64,000 bases of DNA from CALAED01 sp036378315 (GCA_036378315.1 DASUWU010000145.1:1-64000), one strand, 5' to 3'. Shown: positions 33,230 to 41,677, counted from the stretch's first letter. Numbers and translations: made by a program. Notes: generated by a model from the sequence alone, not told the origin.

Positions 33230-34906
33230 CTATTTTTGTATCTGGTAAATCTGTAGCCGTATGTCACCCTGGCCGGTTTGCCAGACGACCGTCGAATGAT
33301 TGTCTATGGCGTTCAGGATCCAACTTTCGCGACCGTCGCCGTTGTTTCCTACAATTGCCTGCCGCATCTTGTTGGACATGACGACGTAGTCGATGTTCTG
33401 CCAGTTCCTGGCGAACAGCTTGTCGCGTATCGTCGGGTCCGACGACGCGTTCCAGTGGGAATGGGCGTACGGGTAGTACGGGCGCACGTCGTGGAGCTCC
33501 GTCCATATGTCCTCATCAGTGATCAGCCTGGCGCCGGGCGGGATGTGGTGTCGTATCCACGCGACCTGTTCTCGCTGCATCACGGTGAGGTTCAGGTGGT
33601 ATTGGTCGGCGACCTGCCGGCGCCCCTGGTCGTTGTAGGTGAAGAGATATCCGGTGGCCGGCGCCAGCAGCAGCGCCAAACCGACCAACACGGGCAGCCC
33701 CACGCGGACGAACCGGTGGCTTCCTCGCAGGATCCGGTCGGCGACCATTCCGATGTTCATCGCGAACAGCGGCACCATCGGGATCACGTAGAAGTCGAGT
33801 ACCACGCTGCCGCGCAACAGATAGAAGGCGTAGCCGAAGGCCAGCAGCCCGGCGACGAGGAATCCGTGGTTGCGTTCCCTGTCCCGCATCCCCAGGTACA
33901 GGCAGGTCCCCATGGCCGCCACCCCACACAGCAGCAGATAGCTGTCCTTCGGCAGCCAGCTCGAGTACAAGTAGCTGCCGCGGGTCAGCAGCGTGCCCTG
34001 GTTACGGTTCAGCTGCCACCAGAGGGTGTAGAGCAGCGACACGTGACCGGTCGGCGGGTGGCTGAGGCTGAAGCTCAACCGGCTCGGCAGGAGCTCGCTC
34101 TTGAGCACCGAGAACATGATGTAGGCGCCCAGGGGCGCCGCCATGGCGAACGGCCACAACGTCCTGACGAACCGGCGGGTGGTGCTGCCCCTGATGCCGC
34201 GATGCAGCAGATAGAGGAAGGCGGGGGCGAAGAAGATCGCGTTCTCCTTGGTGATCAGGGCCATGCCGAAGGCGAGCCCCGCGCCCAGCGCCTTCCAGAT
34301 GTGGCTCTCGCGATGGAGCAGGATGAACATGCTCAGCAGCACCCAGAACACCATGAGGTTGTCCAGCAGGACCTGGCGCTGGAAGTAGACGGCCAGCGGC
34401 GAGAAGTTGAACAGGAACGCGGCTATCGAGGCCGCCAGCACGCTCCCCGACAGCCGCCGCGTGACCTCGAACAGCAGGAAGACGCAGGCGACGTGCACCA
34501 CCAGCATCAGCGCGCGGCCGGTGTTGATCGAGGTGCCGAAGGTCTCGAACTGCCTGGGCAGCGGCAGCACCCACCCGGCGATGGTGATCCAACCCCCGGG
34601 CGCGTGGTCGTAGTCGTAGGTGTAGGGGGTCAGCTTGGTCTCCCTGATCAACGACCACACCCGCTCCATATAGATGCCCTCGTCCGTGAGGTAGAGCGGA
34701 TACTTGAAGAGGTGGTCGGCATGCGTGATCAGGCCGCTGACCAGTGCGAACACCAGAGCCGCTAGGCCCGGGCGGCGGCCGAGACCGCGCAGCCGCCCGC
34801 CCGCCCCGCGCTCCTTGCCCCGCCCCGGCGGCGGCCGCACGGTCGGCGCCGCGACGCGCATGCCGAACGTGACGAAAGAGGGCGGAAGCCTCCGGTCACC
34901 GGACAT
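33230..34906 (-). CDS. GT-C glycosyltransferase, GT39/ArnT-like
   Basis: A 558-residue polytopic protein with about ten membrane helices. The first extracytoplasmic loop has YLTDEGIYMERVW, with the acidic residues expected at the GT39/ArnT catalytic site; YFQRQVLLDNLMVFW is another family motif. A soluble C-terminal domain of about 140 residues ends the protein (QREQVAWIRHHIPPGARLITDED). It uses a lipid-linked sugar donor and acts outside the membrane. The gene overlaps the GT2 gene end. ATG at 34906 is preferred by spacing to GGAGG; ATG at 34912 is possible. Confidence 0.87.
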   Translation of the reverse strand: MSGDRRLPPSFVTFGMRVAAPTVRPPPGRGKERGAGGRLRGLGRRPGLAALVFALVSGLITHADHLFKYPLYLTDEGIYMERVWSLIRETKLTPYTYDYDHAPGGWITIAGWVLPLPRQFETFGTSINTGRALMLVVHVACVFLLFEVTRRLSGSVLAASIAAFLFNFSPLAVYFQRQVLLDNLMVFWVLLSMFILLHRESHIWKALGAGLAFGMALITKENAIFFAPAFLYLLHRGIRGSTTRRFVRTLWPFAMAAPLGAYIMFSVLKSELLPSRLSFSLSHPPTGHVSLLYTLWWQLNRNQGTLLTRGSYLYSSWLPKDSYLLLCGVAAMGTCLYLGMRDRERNHGFLVAGLLAFGYAFYLLRGSVVLDFYVIPMVPLFAMNIGMVADRILRGSHRFVRVGLPVLVGLALLLAPATGYLFTYNDQGRRQVADQYHLNLTVMQREQVAWIRHHIPPGARLITDEDIWTELHDVRPYYPYAHSHWNASSDPTIRDKLFARNWQNIDYVVMSNKMRQAIVGNNGDGRESWILNAIDNHSTVVWQTGQGDIRLQIYQIQK

Positions 34907-36188
34907 TGGCATCGGCCTCCGTGACCGGGATCCGGTGCGCGCCGACGTGCTGCGTCTTCTCCCAGTCGTGCCGGCTGAGCAGTTGCCGCCACACCGCGCG
35001 CAGCCCCGCGTACGCGAGGACGATCTGGTACGGGAACCAGAAGATCGCCATCTGGGCGACGAGCCGTGGCGAGGCCTGCAGTCCGTGGGACTCGGTGAAC
35101 TCGTACAACCCCACCGCCGCGGTCAGGAAGTGGGCCAGCAGCAGGAGCACGGGGAGGTAGGACACCATGGCGACCAGCACGGGCGCCTTCACCGCGAGCG
35201 TGGTCGCGATGGAGAACACGAGGTAGACCCCCAGCAGCACCTGGGCCTGCGGGAACGCGAGGATGCAGAAGGAGAGCCAACGCTGGGCCCGGGTGGGCAT
35301 CCGCTTCCAGGTGCCCTTCTGCAGGGTCTGCATGAAGCCCTGGGTCCATCGCGTGCGCTGCCGGATGAACTGTGCCGTCGTCGGCGGGGTCTCCTCCTTG
35401 GTCACGTACCGGTCGTCGTAGATCACCCGGATCCGCTCGCCCATGCTCGACAGGCGCAGCCCGATGTCCGCGTCCTCGGTCAGGTTGCGGTCGTCCCAGC
35501 CGCCCAGGCGCATCAGCAGATCGCGATCGAAGAAGACGGTGTTGCCGCCCAGCGGCACGGCACCGTAGCGGGCGTGGTAGTACAGCCGGCTGCGGAACCA
35601 GAAGAAGTACTCGAGGACGTTCAGCGCCGAGTACCAGGTGGACCGGTAGTTCATGAGCTGCACACCGGCCTGGACCACCTTCACGCGCTCGTCCAGCATC
35701 ACCGTGTTCACCAGGCTGAAGATCTCCGGGTGGATGTCGTCCTCGGCGTCGAAGATGGTGACGACGTCCCGGTCGGCCTGCGGCAGGGCCGAGTTGAGCC
35801 CGTGGGGCTTGTTGATCGGCCCGTCGTCGAAGACGACGGTCTCGACGTTGGTCACGCCCTCCTTGCGCAGCGCGGCGATCTTTTCCCGGGCCTTTCCGAT
35901 CGTGCCGACGTCGTCGGCCGAGCAGATCACCAGGACCTGCAGCAACTCGCGCGGGTAGGAGGCGTGCACCACCCGGTCGATGGTGGTCTGGATCACGTCT
36001 TCCTCGTGCCGGGCGGGCAGCATCACCGTGAAGGACAGGCGCGGATCCCTGAACCGCGCCGGTTCAGCGGCGGCCCCGCCGTCGCCCTGCCGCCCCCAGG
36101 TGTAGAGCATCATGTACAGCACGTGCGCCGACAGCAGCGTCAGGACCACCGAAACGATCACCAGGCATGCGTAGAGCAGGGGCATCAT
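34896..36188 (-). CDS. Processive GT2 glycosyltransferase (cellulose/hyaluronan synthase-like)
   Basis: A 430-residue membrane synthase. One N-terminal helix (about 3-25) precedes the GT2 catalytic domain. Motifs are VMLPARHEED, FDAEDDIHPE (DxD region), TEDADIGLRL (TED base) and QRTRWTQG (the Q-x-x-R-W motif of processive synthases). Three or four C-terminal helices could form the export channel. It adds sugars from a nucleotide donor to a growing beta-linked chain. I chose the ATG at 36188, which overlaps the GtrA stop (ATGA); the longer frame reads into GtrA. Resembles CslA-type synthases but lacks the PilZ domain. Confidence 0.93.
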   Translation of the reverse strand: MMPLLYACLVIVSVVLTLLSAHVLYMMLYTWGRQGDGGAAAEPARFRDPRLSFTVMLPARHEEDVIQTTIDRVVHASYPRELLQVLVICSADDVGTIGKAREKIAALRKEGVTNVETVVFDDGPINKPHGLNSALPQADRDVVTIFDAEDDIHPEIFSLVNTVMLDERVKVVQAGVQLMNYRSTWYSALNVLEYFFWFRSRLYYHARYGAVPLGGNTVFFDRDLLMRLGGWDDRNLTEDADIGLRLSSMGERIRVIYDDRYVTKEETPPTTAQFIRQRTRWTQGFMQTLQKGTWKRMPTRAQRWLSFCILAFPQAQVLLGVYLVFSIATTLAVKAPVLVAMVSYLPVLLLLAHFLTAAVGLYEFTESHGLQASPRLVAQMAIFWFPYQIVLAYAGLRAVWRQLLSRHDWEKTQHVGAHRIPVTEADANVR

Positions 36189-36679
36189 CGCGACCTCCGG
36201 GCCCAGACCCAGCGGGCGCTGAACGCGAAGTTGACGGCGAAGCCCACGGCGACGGCGAGCGCGTTGGCCACCAAGAGGTAGGTCCCGAAGCCGATCAGCG
36301 CCCAGACCGTGAGGACGTTGACGCCGAGCCCGCCGAGCGCCGACGCGTTGAACTTCGCGAAGCGCTGCAGCGACGGCCGCCGGACGGCGAACGTCCACCA
36401 GTCGTTGAGCAGGTAGTTGTGCCCGATGGCCAGTTCCACGGCCAGCGCGGAGGCCAGCGGGACCGGCAGCCGCGCCCACCCGTGCAACATGTACAGGGCG
36501 GCGGTGTTCACGACCAGCCCGGCCGTGCCCACCGCGGCGAACTTCAGCGCGCGGCGGACCACGGGACGGCGCAGCACGGGTATCGCCCGTACCCGGTGCC
36601 CCCTCCCGGGTGCGGACCACACCGTCCAGGCAGGCCCGGTTGAGGGCGCGCAGCTACTGCGTTCCCGGTACTGACCCAT
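36185..36679 (-). CDS. GtrA-family membrane protein
   Basis: A 164-residue protein with four transmembrane helices in the last 120 residues. LKFAAVGTAGLVVNTAALYML and NYLLNDWWTFAVRR are clear GtrA motifs, and the C-terminus ends in FSARWVWARR. GtrA proteins help move lipid-linked sugars across the membrane or partner with glycosyltransferases in surface polysaccharide assembly. It is the first gene of the operon. The ATG at 36679 is preceded by GAGGAG 8 nt upstream; this site partly lies in the hairpin 36690-36705. Confidence 0.92.
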   Translation of the reverse strand: MGQYRERSSCAPSTGPAWTVWSAPGRGHRVRAIPVLRRPVVRRALKFAAVGTAGLVVNTAALYMLHGWARLPVPLASALAVELAIGHNYLLNDWWTFAVRRPSLQRFAKFNASALGGLGVNVLTVWALIGFGTYLLVANALAVAVGFAVNFAFSARWVWARRSR

Positions 36680-37026
36680 CACACAGGCTCCTCATAAGGA
36701 TGAGGTCCCGCGTCCTCCGACGGATCCGGCATGTCGCGGCCTTCGGAACCTCTGATCAGGTGATTCACCCTTCGAAGCCCAGGGTTAGTCGAGGGGACGC
36801 CCGGCCGCATCACGTCGCCGGGGGAGACGTCGCCCCTACCTTCGGGGGGCCCTGACCTGCGCTATCGGTACCCGTCGGCGGATCCCCCCGACGTAGTGGG
36901 CGACGCCCTACGAATGCGGGTGGGGACGCCGGCGAGCCGCACCGCAGCATGGGAGCTACAGCGAAAACGTCCTGTCGGGAACGCCCCCTGCGCGGGCGGT
37001 CGTCGTCCATTCGGATGGGGAATCAC
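36680..37026. other. Divergent regulatory region of the polysaccharide locus
   Basis: This 347-bp gap separates gtrA (leftward) from the GH6 gene (rightward) and must hold both promoters. Its leftward half carries several symmetric elements: the hairpin at 36690-36705, CTGATCAG (36752-36759) and GGTGAATCACC (36759-36769, minus strand). The sequences GGGTGAATC and CCGGATCCGTC, read on the minus strand, recall c-di-AMP (ydaO-type) riboswitch segments, but the overall fold does not convince me. No gene is visible. Confidence 0.5.
36690..36705 (-). promoter_or_regulatory. Hairpin overlapping the gtrA ribosome site
   Basis: Perfect 6-bp stem, CCTCAT paired with ATGAGG across CCTT on the minus strand. 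The 3' arm contains part of the GAGGAG ribosome site of the gtrA gene, so folding would partly hide it. A translation-control role is possible. Confidence 0.4.
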
Positions 37027-38076
37027 GTGGGAATCGGACTGGCCAAGGCGCCCGGCGCCCGTCACGCGCCGCCCCCCCGGTCGCGTCGTTGGTGGAGCCC
37101 GGCGCGTATCGCGATGCTGACCGCCGGCGGGGCCATCCTCATGACCCTCACCATCCTGCCGTTGCTGAGGCCGACCGGATGGCCGTTCACACCGCCGTTC
37201 CACCCGTACTTCGCTCCTGGCACCCGCCTCTATGTCGACCCCCACAACGCGGCCGCGCAGTGGGTGCGGCGCAACCCGGACGACCGGAGAGCGGCGGTCA
37301 TCGACCGGCGGATCGCCGCCAGGCCGCAGGCTCTGTGGTTCACCGACCCCGACCCGGTCTCGATACGCGCGCAGGTGACCGCCGCCGTCGCCGACGCCGC
37401 GCGCCGGCGAGCGATCCCCGTCCTGGTGGCGTACGCGATCCCGCACCGCGACTGTGGACGCGACAGCGCGGGCGGCAGCGGCGCCATCGCCGACTACCGG
37501 CGGTGGATCGACGGGTTCGCCGCCGGCATGGGCCGGGCCGAGACCATGGTCATCCTCGAACCTGACGCGCTCGCCAACGTGAGCTGCCTATCCGCGCGGC
37601 AGCAGGCCGATCGTTATGCCGCCCTGTCCTACGCGGCGCGGACCCTGCACGGGAGCGACCCACGCGCCCGTGTGTACTACGACGCGGGGAACTCCAACTG
37701 GCAACCGGCCAGGACCATGGCGAAGCGGCTGCGCGCCGCGGGGATCGAACACTACGGGAACGGCATCGCGCTCAACGTGTCCAACTTCAACCGGACCCAC
37801 GACGAGGTCCGCTACGGCCTCTCCGTGCTGGACCGGCTGGACGACGGGCGGCTGGCGATGGTGGTCGACACCAGCCGCAACGGCAACGGCCCCGCCAGGG
37901 GCCGGCGGGCCGCCTGCGATCCGTCCGGCCGCAGGATCGGCGCCCCTCCGACGACGGCGCCCGGCGCGGACCGGGTCGACGCGTACCTCTGGATCAAGAA
38001 CCCCGGCCAGGCGGACGGCTGCGCGGCGGCCGCGGGCGTCTTCGTGCCCGGCAACGCCTACCGGCTGGCCCGCTGA
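37027..38076 (+). CDS. GH6 glycosidase (endo-beta-1,4-glucanase/CslZ-like)
   Basis: A 349-residue protein. A hydrophobic N-terminal anchor or signal (about 28-50, IAMLTAGGAILMTLTILPLL) is followed by a GH6 domain. Catalytic and binding aspartates lie in DCGRDSAGG (D142, D146) and LEPDAL (D180); YYDAGNSNW, VDTSRNGNGP and LWIKNPGQADG complete the family pattern. It cleaves beta-1,4-glucan at the cell surface. GTG at 37027 is chosen for GGGGA upstream; ATG at 37015 lacks a site. Divergent from a GT2 synthase, as in cslA loci where a GH6 enzyme trims the glucan. Confidence 0.92.
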   Translation: MGIGLAKAPGARHAPPPRSRRWWSPARIAMLTAGGAILMTLTILPLLRPTGWPFTPPFHPYFAPGTRLYVDPHNAAAQWVRRNPDDRRAAVIDRRIAARPQALWFTDPDPVSIRAQVTAAVADAARRRAIPVLVAYAIPHRDCGRDSAGGSGAIADYRRWIDGFAAGMGRAETMVILEPDALANVSCLSARQQADRYAALSYAARTLHGSDPRARVYYDAGNSNWQPARTMAKRLRAAGIEHYGNGIALNVSNFNRTHDEVRYGLSVLDRLDDGRLAMVVDTSRNGNGPARGRRAACDPSGRRIGAPPTTAPGADRVDAYLWIKNPGQADGCAAAAGVFVPGNAYRLAR

Positions 38077-38314
38077 GCGAACCCGCCGAGCGAGCGCAGT
38101 GGCCAGCCGAGGAACGAGGCTGTCCGCGCAGCGAGCGAGAAGGGTGAGCGAACAGCAGACGCTGAGGCGGGTCTGCCGGCCCGGTAGACGCTGAACCGCG
38201 CTCCCCCGGCTACCTCATTTGAGGTACGCCCTCCTCGGCCCGTCGGTTGGCCCGAATTTCGTCTCCTCGTACGGTGTGCCGACCCGCGCGCCGTTCCTAG
38301 GGTCATGTATTCAA
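38077..38314. other. Intergenic region with repeated GAGCGA motif
   Basis: Between the GH6 stop and the receiver gene, GAGCGA or GAGCGAGCG occurs about five times in 75 bp (38075-38150). The rest (38151-38314) is plain sequence with an imperfect ACCTCATTTGAGGT palindrome at 38211-38224, which may be an operator for the receiver gene. Confidence 0.45.
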
Positions 38315-38764
38315 ATGGAAACCCCCCAAAGGAGTTATCTCCAAAGGTGTTACCCGCAGATAAAAAGAGTTCTTGTCGTGGAGCGGCACCCCCAGGTGCG
38401 GAGCGCACTCGCCGATCTCGTGGAAAGCGAACAGGGACTTGAACTCGCAGGGACGGCCGCGACCCCCCAAGAAGCACTGCAGCTCGCCGCCCGGCTGTGT
38501 CCCGACGTCGTGCTGATCGACGTCGACATGCCCGACCGCGCGGGCGACCGCCTGGAACAGCTGCTCAGTCGCATGCTGCCCCGGGCGCTCCTGGTCCGGC
38601 TGTCCGCCCTGACCGATCCCCGACAAGTACGCCCGCAGACCTCTCATCGAAGTCTGTCGAAAAGCGAAACCCCCGACTTGTTCAGGAGCCTTACGAATGA
38701 AATATCCGTGGGCAAGGAACACCGATTCCCCAACCCCTCAGAACTCCCCGACCCCGCCGAATAG
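38315..38764 (+). CDS. Stunted receiver-domain protein
   Basis: A 149-residue protein with about 80 residues of a response-regulator receiver domain: KRVLVVERHPQVRSALADLV, then LCPDVVLIDVDMPDRAGDRL with the phosphoacceptor Asp in LIDVDMP. The usual acidic pair is Glu-Arg, not Glu-Asp/Asp-Asp. After ALLVRLSALTDPRQ the domain breaks off; no conserved lysine, fifth strand or DNA-binding domain follows, and the tail is Ser/Pro-rich. The last 68 bases overlap the GH5 gene in another frame. It may be a degenerate gene or a small regulator that uses the upstream reading to couple GH5 translation. Confidence 0.6.
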   Translation: METPQRSYLQRCYPQIKRVLVVERHPQVRSALADLVESEQGLELAGTAATPQEALQLAARLCPDVVLIDVDMPDRAGDRLEQLLSRMLPRALLVRLSALTDPRQVRPQTSHRSLSKSETPDLFRSLTNEISVGKEHRFPNPSELPDPAE

Positions 38765-39992
38765 CCGGCGCTGGTGGCAGGCCACGGCGCGGATAAGGGT
38801 CGGCGTCGTCGCCGCGCTCGTCGCCGTGCTGGCACTCGTCTCTGTCGCCGCCTTCCGGCCGGACTCGTCCTCGCACCTGTTCGGTTCCGACAAGGCCGAC
38901 AGCGCGCCCCAGGGCCCGCTGCACACCCGCAAGGGTCAGATCGTCGACGCCAACGGCCAGGTCATCAAGCTGACCGGCGTGAACTGGTTCGGCGCGGAGA
39001 CCGGCACCTTCGCGCCGCACGGCCTGTGGGCGCGGAACTGGCAGCAGATGCTCGACCAGATCGTCTCCAGCGGGTTCAACACGGTACGCCTGCCGTACTC
39101 CAACGAGCTCTTCGACCCGGCCAGCAAGCCGAACGGCATCGACTACAAGCTCAACCCTGACCTGAAGGGGCTGTCCGGGCCCGCGATCTACGACAAGATC
39201 GTCAACGGCGCCACGGGCCGCGGCCTGATGGTCATCCTCGACCAGCACCGCCCTGACCAGTACGGGCAGAGCAACCTGTGGTACACGAGCAAGCTCAGCG
39301 AGCAGAAGTGGATCAGCGACTGGGTGATGCTGGCTCACCGCTACGCGGGCAACCCCCGGGTCATCGGCGCCGACCTGCACAACGAGCCGCACGGCGAGGC
39401 CACGTGGGGCGACGGCAACCCGCGGACCGACTGGCGGCTCGCCGCCGAGAAGGCCGGCAACGCGGTCCTGGCCGCCAACCCGAACTGGCTCGTCTTCGTC
39501 GAAGGCGTGGACAGCTACCGCGGCGACGGCTACTGGTGGGGCGGCGACCTGCGCGGTGCCCAGCAGCATCCGGTGCGGCTGTCCAAGCCCGACAAGCTGG
39601 TGTACTCCGCCCACGACTATGGTCCCGGCGTCTTCAACCAGAACTGGTTCCAGCGGGCCGACTTCCCCAAGAACATGCCGGCCCTCTGGGACAAGCACTG
39701 GGGCTACCTGCAGCGACTGGGCAACGCCCCGGTGCTGGTCGGCGAGTTCGGCGGGCGCAAGTCCACCGGCAACAGCGCGGAGGCCATCTGGCAGAACGCG
39801 CTCTTCGCCTACATGAAGGCCCGCGGCATCAGCTACACCTACTGGTGCTGGAACCCCGACTCCGGTGACACCGGCGGCATGCTCCAGAACGACTGGAAGA
39901 CGCTGGACCCCGGCAAGATGCGGATGGTCTCCACCTACCAGTCGCCGCTCCCCCAGGCGAACAAGGGGCGGGCCGGGCAGAAGTCCGCATAA
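38697..39992 (+). CDS. GH5 endoglucanase (membrane-anchored or secreted)
   Basis: A 431-residue protein. A transmembrane or signal segment (about 32-52, VGVVAALVAVLALVSVAAF) is followed by a Ser/Gly linker and a GH5 domain. The acid/base is E230 in LHNEPHG and the nucleophile is E350 in VGEFGG. VNWFGAETGTFAPHG and YTYWCWNPDSGDTGG are typical of GH5 endoglucanases. It cleaves internal beta-1,4-glucan bonds outside the membrane. ATG at 38697 has AGGAG 9 nt upstream. With GH6 and the divergent synthase operon it completes a synthesis-plus-trimming locus. No carbohydrate-binding module is attached. Confidence 0.95.
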   Translation: MKYPWARNTDSPTPQNSPTPPNSRRWWQATARIRVGVVAALVAVLALVSVAAFRPDSSSHLFGSDKADSAPQGPLHTRKGQIVDANGQVIKLTGVNWFGAETGTFAPHGLWARNWQQMLDQIVSSGFNTVRLPYSNELFDPASKPNGIDYKLNPDLKGLSGPAIYDKIVNGATGRGLMVILDQHRPDQYGQSNLWYTSKLSEQKWISDWVMLAHRYAGNPRVIGADLHNEPHGEATWGDGNPRTDWRLAAEKAGNAVLAANPNWLVFVEGVDSYRGDGYWWGGDLRGAQQHPVRLSKPDKLVYSAHDYGPGVFNQNWFQRADFPKNMPALWDKHWGYLQRLGNAPVLVGEFGGRKSTGNSAEAIWQNALFAYMKARGISYTYWCWNPDSGDTGGMLQNDWKTLDPGKMRMVSTYQSPLPQANKGRAGQKSA

Positions 39993-40025
39993 GGAGATCC
40001 GCATAAGAAAATCGGCATAAGGCAC
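39984..40025. repeat. 14-bp tandem repeat at the end of the GH5 gene
   Basis: Three tandem copies: TCCGCATAAGGAGA, TCCGCATAAGAAAA and TCGGCATAAGGCAC. The first contains the GH5 stop codon (TAA at 39990-39992), and each later copy repeats it. Looks like local slippage duplication of the stop region; AT-richer than the surroundings. Confidence 0.85.
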
Positions 40026-40060
40026 AGAACGACGGCCGCGCCGGAAGGCGGCCATCGGTG

Positions 40061-40092
40061 AGCCCGCGGGTGACTCATGTCGCCCGCGGGCT
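40061..40092 (+). terminator. Hairpin terminator after GH5 gene
   Basis: AGCCCGCGGG pairs exactly with CCCGCGGGCT (10 bp) across a 12-nt loop. It lies between the GH5 stop and the LldD-type gene, with a third partial copy (AAGCCCGCGG) after it. No T-tract. Confidence 0.75.
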
Positions 40093-40124
40093 TCGCCGCG
40101 CAAGCCCGCGGAAGGGAGAACGAG

Positions 40125-41276
40125 ATGTCCGCACGCGCGTCAGTACGGAGGGCGACCTGCGTCGATGACCTGCGGGAGCTGGCGCGGCGGCGGGTGCCGC
40201 GCGCGTTCTTCGAGTACGGCGACCACGGCTCGTACGACCAGGCGACGATGCGGGCCAACCGCGGCGACCTGGCGGCGATCCGGTTGCGGCAGCGCGTCGG
40301 CGTGGACGTCTCCCGCCGCGACCTCTCCACGACGATCCTCGGCGAGCCCGTCGCGCTGCCGCTGGCGCTCGGGCCCGTGGGCATCACCGGGATGCAGTAC
40401 GGCGACGGGGAGATCCTCGCCTGCCGCGCCGCGCAGGCCGCCGGCATCCCCTACTGCCTGAGCACCATGTCCGTCTGCTCGATCGAGGACGTCGCCGCCG
40501 CCGTCGACCGGCCGTTCTGGTTCCAGCTCTACGTGATGCGCGACCGCGGGTTCGTCCGCGACCTGGTCGAGCGGGCGAAGGCCGCCGGGTGCGGGGCCCT
40601 CATGCTGACGCTGGACCTGAACATGCTGGGCCAGCGGCACTCCGACATCAAGAACGGCCTCACCGTGCCGCTGCGGATCACCATGGCGAACGTCCTCGAC
40701 ATCGCCACCAAGCCGGCCTGGGCGTGGCGGGTGCTGCGCGGCCGGCGCCGGACGTTCGGCAACATCGCCGGGCACCTGCCGGGGGTGGAGCGGCTGACCA
40801 CCATGTCCGACTGGGCGTCCAAGCAGTTCGATCCCAGCCTGAGCTGGAAGGACGTCGAGTGGGTCCGCGAGCTCTGGCCGGGGAAGATCATCCTCAAGGG
40901 GATACTCGACGTCGAGGACGCGAAGATCGCCGCCAGGACCGGCGCCTCGGCCATCGTGGTGTCCAATCACGGCGGGCGGCAGCTCGACGGGGCGCCGTCG
41001 TCCATCAGCGCCCTGCCCGGCATCGCGGCGGCGGTCGGCGGCGACGTCGAGGTCCTCATCGACGGCGGCATCCGCTCCGGGCAGGACGTGCTGCGGGCGC
41101 TGGCGTTCGGCGCCCGCGCCTGCCTGCTCGGCCGCGCCTACATCTACGGGCTCGGCGCCGGCGGCCAGGAGGGCGTCGCCAGGGCCATCGAGATCATCCG
41201 CGCCGAGCTCGACGTCTCCATGGCGCTCACGGGGACCACGTCGATCGACCGGATCAGCCGCGACGTGATCGCCTGA
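40125..41276 (+). CDS. FMN-dependent alpha-hydroxy-acid dehydrogenase (L-lactate dehydrogenase-like)
   Basis: A 383-residue barrel enzyme of the LldD/glycolate oxidase family. The catalytic histidine is H282 in SNHGGRQLDGAPSS; the arginine of that motif binds the carboxylate. FFEYGDHGSYDQAT at the start, LALGPVGITGMQYGDGE and VLIDGGIRSGQDVLRALAFGA (FMN phosphate site) are all present. It oxidises L-lactate or a similar 2-hydroxy acid to the keto acid, passing electrons to the membrane or oxygen. The ATG at 40125 follows GGGAGAA. Neighbours give no pathway context. Confidence 0.93.
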   Translation: MSARASVRRATCVDDLRELARRRVPRAFFEYGDHGSYDQATMRANRGDLAAIRLRQRVGVDVSRRDLSTTILGEPVALPLALGPVGITGMQYGDGEILACRAAQAAGIPYCLSTMSVCSIEDVAAAVDRPFWFQLYVMRDRGFVRDLVERAKAAGCGALMLTLDLNMLGQRHSDIKNGLTVPLRITMANVLDIATKPAWAWRVLRGRRRTFGNIAGHLPGVERLTTMSDWASKQFDPSLSWKDVEWVRELWPGKIILKGILDVEDAKIAARTGASAIVVSNHGGRQLDGAPSSISALPGIAAAVGGDVEVLIDGGIRSGQDVLRALAFGARACLLGRAYIYGLGAGGQEGVARAIEIIRAELDVSMALTGTTSIDRISRDVIA

Positions 41277-41293
41277 CCACGTAGTCTCGGCAC

Positions 41294-41677
41294 GTGGACG
41301 AAGTGGACGAATCGGGCGCGGTCGATCCGACGGCCCGGGTCAGGGACATCTGCCGCGGCCTCCCCGACGTGACGGAGCGGCCGTTCGGCGGGCATACCGC
41401 GCCCTCCTTCCGGGTGCGCGACAAGCTCTTCGTGATGACCAGCGAAGACGGGACGTACATGACCTTCAAGGCCGGGCCCGGCGTCCAGCAGGCTCTCGTG
41501 GCCTCGGCTCCCGATCGGTTCTTCGTCCCGAAGTACGTCGGCGGCAGGGGCTGGGTCGGCGCCCGGCTGGACGTCCCGCAGGACTGGGAGGAGATCGCCG
41601 AGCTCGTCGAGGAGAGCTACCGGCTGATCGCGCCGAAGCGCCTGGTCGCCCGCCTGGACGCCGACCAGTCTCGCTAG
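41294..41677 (+). CDS. MmcQ/YjbR-family protein
   Basis: A 127-residue protein of the MmcQ/YjbR fold, which resembles a small DNA-binding CyaY-like domain. Recognisable parts are GLPDVTERPFGGHTAPSFRV, VMTSEDGTYMTFKAGPG and the final LVEESYRLIAPKRLVARLD. The family's function is unknown. GTG at 41294 is the first start, 17 bp after the LldD-type gene, so the two may share a transcript. The stop overlaps the end of the convergent LigD-type gene by 4 bp. Confidence 0.9.
   Translation: MDEVDESGAVDPTARVRDICRGLPDVTERPFGGHTAPSFRVRDKLFVMTSEDGTYMTFKAGPGVQQALVASAPDRFFVPKYVGGRGWVGARLDVPQDWEEIAELVEESYRLIAPKRLVARLDADQSR

Noticed and set aside
36719..36795. Definite c-di-AMP riboswitch call
   Set aside because: Only two short words match; several required conserved segments and the pseudoknot were not found, so it is left as a possibility only.
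38303..38722. 139-codon open frame on minus across the receiver gene
   Set aside because: Antisense shadow of the receiver domain; the plus-strand frame has the receiver motifs.
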